DNA of 64,000 nt from Hymenobacter sp. BT559. GTDB taxonomy: Bacteria; Bacteroidota; Bacteroidia; Cytophagales; Hymenobacteraceae. Position numbers and translations under genes: made by a program. The DNA lies in NCBI RefSeq assembly GCF_016427535.1, contig NZ_JAELXV010000004.1:62001-126000 (forward strand). Reading direction: 5' to 3'. Below are positions 36,951-44,510 of the stretch, piece after piece (position 1 is the first letter of the stretch; each line of letters opens with the position of its first letter). A model generated the notes under the pieces. It did not search any database, was not told the DNA's origin, and saw only the letters and a list, made by a program, of their open reading frames with translations.

Positions 36951-36958
36951 CAAAAGTA
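36951..36958 (-). promoter_or_regulatory. -7 promoter element for the M28 peptidase gene
   Basis: Read on the minus strand this is TACTTTTG, an exact match to TAnnTTTG, 35 bp upstream of the ATG at 36916. The downstream sequence to 37136 has no gene. Confidence 0.42.
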
Positions 36959-37136
36959 CCAGCCTAGCGGCTTTTGTTCCTACTATTTCTTATTAGCGCC
37001 CTAGCTCACGCGCCCGCGCTGGCCCTAAGCTGCTAGTAAAGCAGCACTCAGGCGGCCCTAGGTCCCTCCAAAGCCGTACCCTGCGCTGCTGCGGCCAAAA
37101 GGCCACCTAGCTTACCTAGGCACTACTTGCGCTGGC

Positions 37137-37685
37137 TTACTGCATTTTATTGCTGCTCACAGTTTGGGGCGCGGCGCCGTAGCGGCTCATTACCAACCGG
37201 GCGGGCTGGCCCTGGCGCAGCTTTACTTTGAAGAGGTAGTTGTACTCCTCGTCGCGGATTTCGCCGGGCAGCGGGGCCACCCCTAAGGCCGATAGCAGTG
37301 GAAGAAGCGTATTAGAATGGCCCACTACCACCACCGTTTTGCCGCCAAACTCTTGGCTGAGGCGGGCGGCCAGCGCGGCCGGATTTTTGGCATCGTATAC
37401 CTCGGGGGTGCGGCCGGTGGCCTGCGCCAGCGGGGCCAGGGTAGCGCGGGTGCGGCGCGTATCGGTGGTGAACAACGCTGCCGGGTGGCGCTTGGCGAGC
37501 AGGCGGCCCAGCTGCTGGGCGCGCACCTCGCCGGCGGGCGTCAGGGGTGGGTCGGAGAGGCCGGGCGTAAGGTCTTTTTCGGCGTGGCGCACTAGGTAAA
37601 TAGTGACGGGCGGGCCTGCCAGCGCTGCACTCCACACCGTGAGTAGCAGCAGGCTTAGTACCAGCGGTAAGAATCTCGTTTTCAT
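37137..37685 (-). CDS. Secreted histidine phosphatase (phosphoglycerate mutase-like)
   Basis: The 182-residue protein has a signal peptide (LVLSLLLLTVWSAALAG) and a histidine phosphatase domain with the RHAEK motif (VRHAEKD) at the N-terminus, TTDTRRTRAT, and VVVGHSNTLLPLL for the second His. The key residues Arg-His-Glu and second His are present. Family members with this layout (SixA-like or small broad-specificity phosphatases) act on phospho-His or small phosphate esters; the substrate here is unknown. Divergent from the response regulator gene. Start ATG at 37685. Confidence 0.83.
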   Translation of the reverse strand: MKTRFLPLVLSLLLLTVWSAALAGPPVTIYLVRHAEKDLTPGLSDPPLTPAGEVRAQQLGRLLAKRHPAALFTTDTRRTRATLAPLAQATGRTPEVYDAKNPAALAARLSQEFGGKTVVVVGHSNTLLPLLSALGVAPLPGEIRDEEYNYLFKVKLRQGQPARLVMSRYGAAPQTVSSNKMQ

Positions 37686-37859
37686 TGACCGGAGAAAATT
37701 TACGTATTGAGAAGTTGCAACATATTTCCCTAGGTACGCAACTAGCCCACGTACGGTAGCAAAGCAGTGTCTTCATCAAATAGACACCCAATCTTCATCT
37801 TTCCCTTAACGGGGCGTGCCGTATGTTGCAGTATCAATCCCTTCTCCCTCCCCGATACC

Positions 37860-38546
37860 ATGCATGTTCTGCTAGTTGAAGACGAAAAAAGCCTGCACCA
37901 GGAAGTAAAGCAATTCTTGCAACAGGCTCAGTATTTGGTCGATTCGGCCTACACCTTCACCGAGGCTTCGGAAAAGCTGTACGTCAATTCCTACGACTTC
38001 GTGCTGCTCGACCTGGGGCTGCCCGGCGGCGATGGCCTGGAGCTGCTACGCGAGTCGCGCCGCAGCGAAAAGCAGGAGGCGTCCTTTATTATTCTCACTG
38101 CGCGCGGCGACCTCGACGACCGCATCAAGGGCCTCGACCTGGGGGCCGATGACTACCTACCTAAGCCCTTTTCGCTGCTCGAGCTCACCAGTCGCATGCA
38201 AGCCATCACGCGCCGCAAGTTTGGCCTGAAGCGCTCAGAAATCGTCTTCGGCGATGGCTTTGTAATGGACGTAACGGCCCGCACCGTGCGCCACGGCGCT
38301 CCTGACTCGCCCGAGGTGCCGCTCACCAAGAAGGAGTTTGACTTGCTGAACTATCTGCTGCTGCACAAAGGCCGCGTACTCACGCGCTTGCAGCTCGGCG
38401 AGCACCTGTGGGGCAACGTGCTCGAAGATGACTCCGACTCGAACTACATCGACGTGCACATTAAAAACGTGCGCAAGAAGCTGGCCCAGTTTGGCTCGGC
38501 CGACTTCATCGAAACTGTGCGCGGCATCGGCTACCGGGCCGTGTAG
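37860..38546 (+). CDS. OmpR/PhoB-family response regulator
   Basis: The 228-residue protein has a receiver domain with the acidic pair ED (7-8), phospho-acceptor Asp51 (VLLDLGLPG), the Thr of ILTARGD and the Lys of DDYLPKPF. The C-terminal winged helix (about 130-225) ends VHIKNVRKKLAQFGSADFIETVRGIGYRAV. It should bind DNA as a dimer after phosphorylation by the kinase gene downstream (38705). The two are separated by a 158-bp gap that holds a 41-bp-arm inverted repeat, so it may separate or attenuate kinase expression. Start ATG at 37860. Confidence 0.93.
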   Translation: MHVLLVEDEKSLHQEVKQFLQQAQYLVDSAYTFTEASEKLYVNSYDFVLLDLGLPGGDGLELLRESRRSEKQEASFIILTARGDLDDRIKGLDLGADDYLPKPFSLLELTSRMQAITRRKFGLKRSEIVFGDGFVMDVTARTVRHGAPDSPEVPLTKKEFDLLNYLLLHKGRVLTRLQLGEHLWGNVLEDDSDSNYIDVHIKNVRKKLAQFGSADFIETVRGIGYRAV

Positions 38547-38567
38547 CTAGTAACCCGCTAGGTAATA

Positions 38568-38679
38568 TTGTCATTGCGAGCGCAACGAAGTGAAGCGCGG
38601 CAATCGCATCAGCACGAGTTCCTCGAGAACCGTTCTAGTGCGATTGCCGCGCTTCACTTCGTTGCGCTCGCAATGACAA
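38568..38679. repeat. Inverted repeat with 41-bp perfect arms between RR and HK genes
   Basis: Arms 38568-38608 and 38639-38679 are perfectly complementary with a 30-bp spacer. The core TCATTGCGAGCGCAACGAAG is shared with the element at 2627-2715. It separates the response regulator and histidine kinase genes. Confidence 0.88.
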
Positions 38680-38704
38680 ATTTGTTTTAGCAACTCGATT
38701 TATA

Positions 38705-40066
38705 ATGAGACTAGAAACTAAGCTGGGTCTTTTTAACGGGCTTTCCAAGCTGCTGCTAGTAGTGCTGGGGGTGCTGCTGATTCCGCCCGTGGTGCAGCGG
38801 GTGGCCGTGGTGCACACCGACGAGCGCCTGCAAGAGAAAAAGCAGGAGGTGCTCAATCTCATTGCCCGCGATGGCCTGACTACTTTCCTGCGCGAGGAGC
38901 ACGACGAAACGTATGCCGACTACAACATCCTGAAGCAAGAGTACATTACCATCACGCCCCTAGGGCCCAACAACGGCAGCGGCGCGACGACCGAGCGCAT
39001 TTTTGAGGAACCTAGGCAGGTAGGCAAAGAGGTTGAAGACTTTCGCATTCTAAGCTGCGAAGTGCCGCTCGGCGCCACCAAGGGCGATACCGCTACCCGC
39101 CGCTACCGCCTCGAAATCGGCTCGTCGCTGGGCACCGTGGAGCTGCTCACCGATACCTTGCGCAGCCTGGCGCTGTGGGTGCTGGTGGCCGGGGCGGCCC
39201 TCACCGTGTTCACCGATGCGGCCTTTGCTCACTACTCGCTACGCCCGCTGCGCGAGCTCATTTCACGCAAGCTGCGGGGCATTCGGCAGCCGGGCGAGTT
39301 CTCGTTTGAGCGCCTGCACACCGACACCACCGATTTTCGGCGGCTCGACGACTCGCTCTCGGCCCTCATGCGGCAGCTGCAAGCCTCGTTTGATAAAGAG
39401 CGCGAGTTTATGAGCAACGTCTCGCACGAATTGCTAACGCCCACCAGCATTCTGCAATCACGCTTCGAGAACATGCTGCAAGACCCCACCCTGCCCGAGC
39501 CCCACGCCCGCCAGATAGTGGAAAGCCAGCGCACCCTCTACCGCCTGCGCAATACCGTGCGCACGCTACTGCTCATCGCCAACATCGAAAACGACCAGTA
39601 CCTACGCGACGCCAGCGTGAGCCTGCGCCAGACAGTGGCCGACGTGGCCGAAGAGCTCGACGACCGCCGCCAGCAGCGCGAAATCTCGCTGCACGTCGAC
39701 CTCAGCCCCGACTACGTGGTGCCCCAGGCCAACGCCACCCTGCTGCACACGCTGCTGCGCAACCTGCTCTCCAACGCCCTCAAATACAACCACGAAGGCG
39801 GCCAAGTGCGCGTCCTAGGTCGCCCGCGCCTCGAAGGCGGCTACCAATTGCGCGTCGAAGACGACGGCCCCGGCATTGCCCCCGACAATGTGCCGCTGCT
39901 CTTCGACCGCTTTCGACGCTTCCACGCCACCGGCCCCAAGGCCCCCGAGGGATACGGCCTGGGCTTACCCATTGCGCAGACTATCGCGCAGTTTCACAAA
40001 GCCGAGCTGCGCGCCGAATCAGAGCTGGGCAAGGGGACGGCATTTGTGGTGGATTTTGCTGCCTGA
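38705..40066 (+). CDS. Sensor histidine kinase
   Basis: The 453-residue protein has an N-terminal transmembrane segment (LLLVVLGVLLIPPVV), an extracytoplasmic region of about 115 residues, a second membrane segment (LALWVLVAGAALTVFTDAAF), a short HAMP-like stretch, then HisKA (FMSNVSHELLTPTSIL, His241) and HATPase (N box LLRNLLSNALKYN, G1 VEDDGPGIAPD, GYGLGLPIAQTIAQFH). It should phosphorylate the OmpR-type regulator encoded just upstream (37860). Stimulus is unknown. Start ATG at 38705. It ends convergent with the gene at 40081, with a 14-bp gap. Confidence 0.92.
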   Translation: MRLETKLGLFNGLSKLLLVVLGVLLIPPVVQRVAVVHTDERLQEKKQEVLNLIARDGLTTFLREEHDETYADYNILKQEYITITPLGPNNGSGATTERIFEEPRQVGKEVEDFRILSCEVPLGATKGDTATRRYRLEIGSSLGTVELLTDTLRSLALWVLVAGAALTVFTDAAFAHYSLRPLRELISRKLRGIRQPGEFSFERLHTDTTDFRRLDDSLSALMRQLQASFDKEREFMSNVSHELLTPTSILQSRFENMLQDPTLPEPHARQIVESQRTLYRLRNTVRTLLLIANIENDQYLRDASVSLRQTVADVAEELDDRRQQREISLHVDLSPDYVVPQANATLLHTLLRNLLSNALKYNHEGGQVRVLGRPRLEGGYQLRVEDDGPGIAPDNVPLLFDRFRRFHATGPKAPEGYGLGLPIAQTIAQFHKAELRAESELGKGTAFVVDFAA

Positions 40067-40080
40067 GCCATAGCAGCTGA

Positions 40081-40647
40081 CTACTCTGCAAAATCGACGC
40101 AGAACACGCGTGTGCTATCGGCCGACGCATAAAGCGTTTGACCGCTACCGTAGTTGTCTCTTTTATAGAGAAATACTAGCACGCTATCCCCTAGGATTTC
40201 TGGTTTAAACCAATTTTTATCCGCCGCTGGGCCCGCTACAGTCCAGCCGGCAGTGGCTTGCTTTTGCACCCTGAAGCGGTGCAGTTTAGTGATACGCGCT
40301 AGTTCTTGGGGACAAGTTTTGAATTGTAGCCAAATAGCGTAATCAATCTTCGGAATTACTTGGTCTTGGTAGTTTATGACCTGCACACACGCTGCTTTCT
40401 GCTGGCCAAAAAGCGCCCGATAGATTTCATCCCCTGTTCGAGGCTCGCCTAACGCAGCCAGTTTGTGGTATGATTTAGTGGCCAGCCGAAATCCGGCCCA
40501 CGCCACCGACCCTAGGAAAGCAATGAATAGCACGAATGCCAAGTGCTTAATTCTCTTTGCCTTTCTCAGTACTCCCCAAGTCAGCGCTCCCACAAAAAGC
40601 ATAAATAAGAGACCCGCTACTTCAACTATTATGAGCAACTCCTTCAT
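40081..40647 (-). CDS. Small membrane-anchored protein, unknown
   Basis: The 188-residue protein has two N-terminal hydrophobic segments (VEVAGLLFMLFVGALTWGV and HLAFVLFIAFLGSVAWAGF), a basic loop between them, and a C-terminal domain of about 120 residues with scattered charged and aromatic residues and two or three Cys (ACVQVINYQ, FKTCPQELARI, FCVDFAE). I do not recognise the domain. Start ATG at 40647 (MKELL). The base composition of this stretch is more AT-rich than its neighbours, suggesting possible transfer. It lies 40 bp upstream of the stop of the large kinase gene on the same strand. Confidence 0.55.
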   Translation of the reverse strand: MKELLIIVEVAGLLFMLFVGALTWGVLRKAKRIKHLAFVLFIAFLGSVAWAGFRLATKSYHKLAALGEPRTGDEIYRALFGQQKAACVQVINYQDQVIPKIDYAIWLQFKTCPQELARITKLHRFRVQKQATAGWTVAGPAADKNWFKPEILGDSVLVFLYKRDNYGSGQTLYASADSTRVFCVDFAE

Positions 40648-40687
40648 ATATAGGCTTGTGTCAGCTATCACAGCGATGGGATAAGCG

Positions 40688-43291
40688 CTACCCCATTACC
40701 GGCAGCGTCACTGTCAGCTCTGTAAACTCTCCTTCTTCACTCGCCAGCTCAAACGTGCCGCCGTGGCCCTTCGTGATGATGTCGTAGCTCAGCGAGAGAC
40801 CTAGGCCGGTGCCTTCGCCGGTAGGCTTAGTGGTGAAAAAGGGCTGAAAAATCTTTTGCCGGATGGCCTCGGGGATGCCGGTACCATTGTCGCGAATCTG
40901 GATTTTGACCTGGCCCGCTTCGCGCTGCGTGCGCACCTGCACCTCGGGGTGGTAGGCGGAGCCGGAGCTGCGCGCCTTCTGCTGCACGGTGTAGAAAGCA
41001 TTGGTAAACACGTTGAGCAGCACGCGGCTGAGGTCCTGCGGCACGGCGGGCACCAGCCCTAGGTGTGGGTCGAGGTGCTGCAGTAGCTTGGCCTCAAAGG
41101 CTTTGTCTTTGGCGCGGGCGCTGTGGTAGGCCAGCTTGCCGTATTCTTCTATCAGGGCGTTGAGGTCAGTGGGCTCTTTCTGGCCGGTGCTGGTGCGGGC
41201 GTGCTCCAGCATGCCCTTCACGATGGTAGAGGCGCGGTGCCCGTGCTGGTTGATGCGCAGCAGGTTTTGGTGCACGTCGGCCAGCAGTTCGTCTTCCAGA
41301 GCCGGGTCGGGGGTGGGCTGGCGGCGCTGCTCCAGCAGCTCGTCGAGCAGCTCGGTACTTACTTCAGAGAAGTTGTTGACGAAATTGAGCGGGTTCTGAA
41401 TTTCATGGGCGATACCGGCCGTCAGCTCGCCCAGGCTGGCCATTTTTTCGGATTGGATGAGCTGGCTCTGAGCGGTTTTCAAGTCGGCCAGCGCCGCTTG
41501 CAGGGCATTTCTCTGCTCTTCGAGCTGCTCGTTGGCCAGGCGCCGGGCGCGGTTGCTGCGGCTCAGAATAAAGGCAAACAGCGCCAGCAGCCCCACGCAC
41601 ACGCCCAGCCCCACCACAAACTGCTCTTGCCGCCGGGCGGACTGCGCCCGCAGCAGCCGCTCTTTGGTAAGACGCTGAATCTGAGTTTCTTTTTTGAGCA
41701 AGTTCTGGCGGTATTCGAGCGCGGCTAAGCGGCGGGTGGTGGCCTCGGCAGTGAGGCTGTCCTTGTAGGCGGTATATTGCAAAAAGTACTGGTAGGCTTT
41801 GGCGTAGTCGCCTTCTTTGGCAAAGGCCGTGCTCAGGGCCGCGTTTTTATCGCGCAGCTGGCGGCGGGCTGCCAGCTGCCGCACCACCTGTGGCGAGCTG
41901 TGGCGGCCCGCCAGCAGGGTATCGAGCCACTTGTCGGCCTGGGTGATGCGCGCCAGCCCCAGCCTACCTAGGGCCACGCCGGGCACGGCCGGCAACGTGG
42001 ATACCACCCCCAGGGCCGCGGCTAGGCTCCGCACCCGGCGGCGCTCGTCTAGGCCCAGGGCGGCGCTACTTGCCTCCCTAGGCACGGCGGCTTTGAAGGC
42101 GGCGCTGGTGTTCATAGCATCGCCAAGCGCTTGCAGCAGCGGCGCGTAAAAATCGGCCTGGTCCGGTGCTTGGCGAGCCAGCTTCTGCTGCAATTGGCTC
42201 ACCTGCCCTAGGGTCCAGCTGGCCTCCGCTACATCGTGCAGCTGGCTGGCCAGTTGGGTAGCTTCCTGCAGCCGGGCCACGGCGGCCGGGCGCTGCAGTG
42301 GTAGCTGCGCGGCGGCCAAGCGGCTGAGCACCACCACCTGCACCGGCACATAGGCTACGCGCCGGGCCTGCGCCAGCACCGTGTCGAGGGCACTGAGCGA
42401 CGCGTGGGCTATTACTTTCTTCAGGCGCTCAATCTCTGCGGCCCGCCCATCGCTAGCAGCCTGAGGCTGGGGCGTAGTTTTTCCTTCTGGCCTAAACTCA
42501 ATGCTGCCATTGGCGGTGCTGGCTTTGAGCAGCGCCCCGCCCTGGCCGAGGGTAGCCAGTACTTCCTTGTGCCCGTTGGTGGTCGTCACGGGCAGGCTGG
42601 TGTTGAGGCTGCCCGTGCCGGTGCTCAGCTGCACCTGGGCCGAGTAGCCGGCTGGCACCTGCCACCGAATGCTGCCGTTGGTAGTGTGCACATCGAGACC
42701 CTCGCCCTCCCACTGGCTGCCGCCGAGCACGATAGAAATGCTGCCGTTGCTGACGCTGCCCGTTACCTGGCCGCCTAGGTTGCGGAGGGTCACGCTGCCG
42801 TTGCTGCCCCGAAACTCGACGCGGGCCTGTATGTCTTCGAGCCGAATGCTGCCATTGGTCGACGACACGACGAGCGCCGTTTGGTGGGGCACAAATACTT
42901 CGTAGCGCACCAGGCGCTCGGCGCCGTCGTCGGGCAGGGTGGCCCGCAGCGCATTGCCCGCCGCCGCGATAGTTACGGCCTGCACCAGCGCCTGAGCTTC
43001 CTCGGTGGTGCGGCCACCGCTCTGCACCAGCGCTCTGATGCGTACATCGGGCCCGGCCCAGCCGTGCACGGTGGTGCCACCGTTGCCACCGTCGATGAGC
43101 AGCGACTGCCCCACGGGCGCGGGCATGGTCAGGTCCCGCACTTCGCAAAATTGCTGCTTGAGCCTGCCCACCCGCGCCCCCGGCCGGCACACGAGCGAAA
43201 ACGCCGGCTCGGCCGGCACCTGCGCCGCGCCCGGCAAACCCAGGCTGCTGAGCCACAGCACGGCTAGTAAAGTTTGAAAAAGTGCTCGCAT
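40688..43291 (-). CDS. Histidine kinase fused to an adhesin-like (DUF4097-type) beta domain
   Basis: The 867-residue protein has a signal peptide (MRALFQTLLAVLWLSSLGLPGAAQ). A beta-repeat domain (about 65-265) carries six or so repeated xNGSI/V turns (STNGSIRLED, GSNGSVTLRN, VSNGSISIV, TTNGSIRWQ, TANGSIEFRP), the pattern of DUF4097 putative adhesins. A helical TPR-like region follows (about 285-545). One membrane segment (VVGLGVCVGLLALFAFIL) is followed by a coiled coil and a HisKA/HATPase pair (SEKMASLGELTAGIAHEIQNPLNF, His629; RDNGTGIPEAIRQKIFQPFFTTKPTGEGTGLGLSLSYDI). No response regulator gene is adjacent, so it may act on an unlinked one. Confidence 0.88.
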   Translation of the reverse strand: MRALFQTLLAVLWLSSLGLPGAAQVPAEPAFSLVCRPGARVGRLKQQFCEVRDLTMPAPVGQSLLIDGGNGGTTVHGWAGPDVRIRALVQSGGRTTEEAQALVQAVTIAAAGNALRATLPDDGAERLVRYEVFVPHQTALVVSSTNGSIRLEDIQARVEFRGSNGSVTLRNLGGQVTGSVSNGSISIVLGGSQWEGEGLDVHTTNGSIRWQVPAGYSAQVQLSTGTGSLNTSLPVTTTNGHKEVLATLGQGGALLKASTANGSIEFRPEGKTTPQPQAASDGRAAEIERLKKVIAHASLSALDTVLAQARRVAYVPVQVVVLSRLAAAQLPLQRPAAVARLQEATQLASQLHDVAEASWTLGQVSQLQQKLARQAPDQADFYAPLLQALGDAMNTSAAFKAAVPREASSAALGLDERRRVRSLAAALGVVSTLPAVPGVALGRLGLARITQADKWLDTLLAGRHSSPQVVRQLAARRQLRDKNAALSTAFAKEGDYAKAYQYFLQYTAYKDSLTAEATTRRLAALEYRQNLLKKETQIQRLTKERLLRAQSARRQEQFVVGLGVCVGLLALFAFILSRSNRARRLANEQLEEQRNALQAALADLKTAQSQLIQSEKMASLGELTAGIAHEIQNPLNFVNNFSEVSTELLDELLEQRRQPTPDPALEDELLADVHQNLLRINQHGHRASTIVKGMLEHARTSTGQKEPTDLNALIEEYGKLAYHSARAKDKAFEAKLLQHLDPHLGLVPAVPQDLSRVLLNVFTNAFYTVQQKARSSGSAYHPEVQVRTQREAGQVKIQIRDNGTGIPEAIRQKIFQPFFTTKPTGEGTGLGLSLSYDIITKGHGGTFELASEEGEFTELTVTLPVMG

Positions 43292-43542
43292 ATCGTTGCC
43301 GAACGCCCAGCCACCACCGCAGTGCGCGGGCCAACAAAGGAATTACCGACCGGGCTTTTAATCGTTACCGGCGTACAGTTTTTTAATTCGGTTAGCCGGG
43401 CGCAGCAAAACTATCGGTAACGATTCCTATTTGTGGCCCGGTATCGGCTTGCTAAAAAAGCAGCTGATTTTGGTACTGTGGGCCTTATGCGCTACCCGCT
43501 AGCTGCCGTAACTTGCCGCATCCTTCCCCTTCGAAGCCCGAT

Positions 43543-44484
43543 ATGAAAGTCAGAAAAGCCGTCATTACGGCGGCCGCCCGCGGCGAGCGGCTCTACCCCG
43601 TAGCCGATACCATCCAGAAAGCCATGCTGCCGGTCGTAGACCTCGACGGCCTGCACAAGCCTACCATTCAAATTATTGCGGAAGAAGCATTTAGCAGCGG
43701 CATCGAGGAAATCTGCGTGGTTTGCGCCCCCGGCGACGGCGAGCGCTACCTCAGCGCCTTTGCCTCGCTGCGCGACAACCTAGGGCGCTCGTACCAGGGA
43801 AGCGACTGGGCCACCCAGCAGGCCGAGAAAATCGACTTCCTACTAAATCGCCTGCACTTCGCCGAGCAGACCGAGCCGCTGGGCTACGGCCACGCCGTGG
43901 CCTGCGCCCGCGATTTTGTGCAGAACGAGCCGTTTTTGCTTTTGCTCGGCGACTATCTCTACGTATCGGCCCAGGCCGGGCAGCGCTGCGCAGCCCAGCT
44001 GCTAGCGCTAGCCTCGGCAGAGGGCTGCGCGGTGTCGGCCGTGAACCCTACTATCGAGCACCAGATTGGGCGCTACGGCACCCTCACCGGCGCGCTCGTG
44101 GCCGGGCAGGCAGGCGTGTACGAGATTGAGAAAATCATCGAAAAGCCTTCGCTCAGCACCGCCGAGCTGGAGCTGGCCACGCCTGGCCTACGCGCTGGCT
44201 ATTACCTGTGCTTCTTCGGAATGCACGTGCTCACGTCCAGCGTTTTCGACATTCTGGAGCGCCACCAGGCTACCAGCGGCGGCAACCTGCTGCTAACGCC
44301 CGCCCTGCAAGAACTGGCGAATACCGAGAAGTACCTGGCTCTCGAAGTGCAAGGCACCCGCTACGACCTCAGCCGCCCCCACGGCCTGCTGCGCGCCCAG
44401 CTGGCCCTAGGCCTGGCCGGCGACGCCCGCACCGAAACGCTTAGCACTATGGTCGAACTACTGGCCGAAGCCAACGGCCGCTAA
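43543..44484 (+). CDS. Nucleotidyltransferase, UTP-glucose-1-phosphate uridylyltransferase-like
   Basis: The 313-residue protein has a GalU-type Rossmann nucleotidyltransferase domain: VITAAARGERLYPVADTIQKAMLPVVD at the N-terminus (the glycine-rich loop is GERLYP rather than the usual GTRFLP), GYGHAVACARDFV, LLLGDYLY, RYGTLTG and IEKIIEKPS. It should transfer a nucleotidyl group from UTP (or dTTP) to a sugar-1-phosphate. Start ATG at 43543 rather than a codon at 43513, which would add ten residues. The kinase/pyrophosphorylase fusion gene begins 26 bp downstream, so the two are co-transcribed. Confidence 0.83.
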   Translation: MKVRKAVITAAARGERLYPVADTIQKAMLPVVDLDGLHKPTIQIIAEEAFSSGIEEICVVCAPGDGERYLSAFASLRDNLGRSYQGSDWATQQAEKIDFLLNRLHFAEQTEPLGYGHAVACARDFVQNEPFLLLLGDYLYVSAQAGQRCAAQLLALASAEGCAVSAVNPTIEHQIGRYGTLTGALVAGQAGVYEIEKIIEKPSLSTAELELATPGLRAGYYLCFFGMHVLTSSVFDILERHQATSGGNLLLTPALQELANTEKYLALEVQGTRYDLSRPHGLLRAQLALGLAGDARTETLSTMVELLAEANGR

Positions 44485-44510
44485 TCACTGAGGCATTCCT
44501 GCTACTTTCC

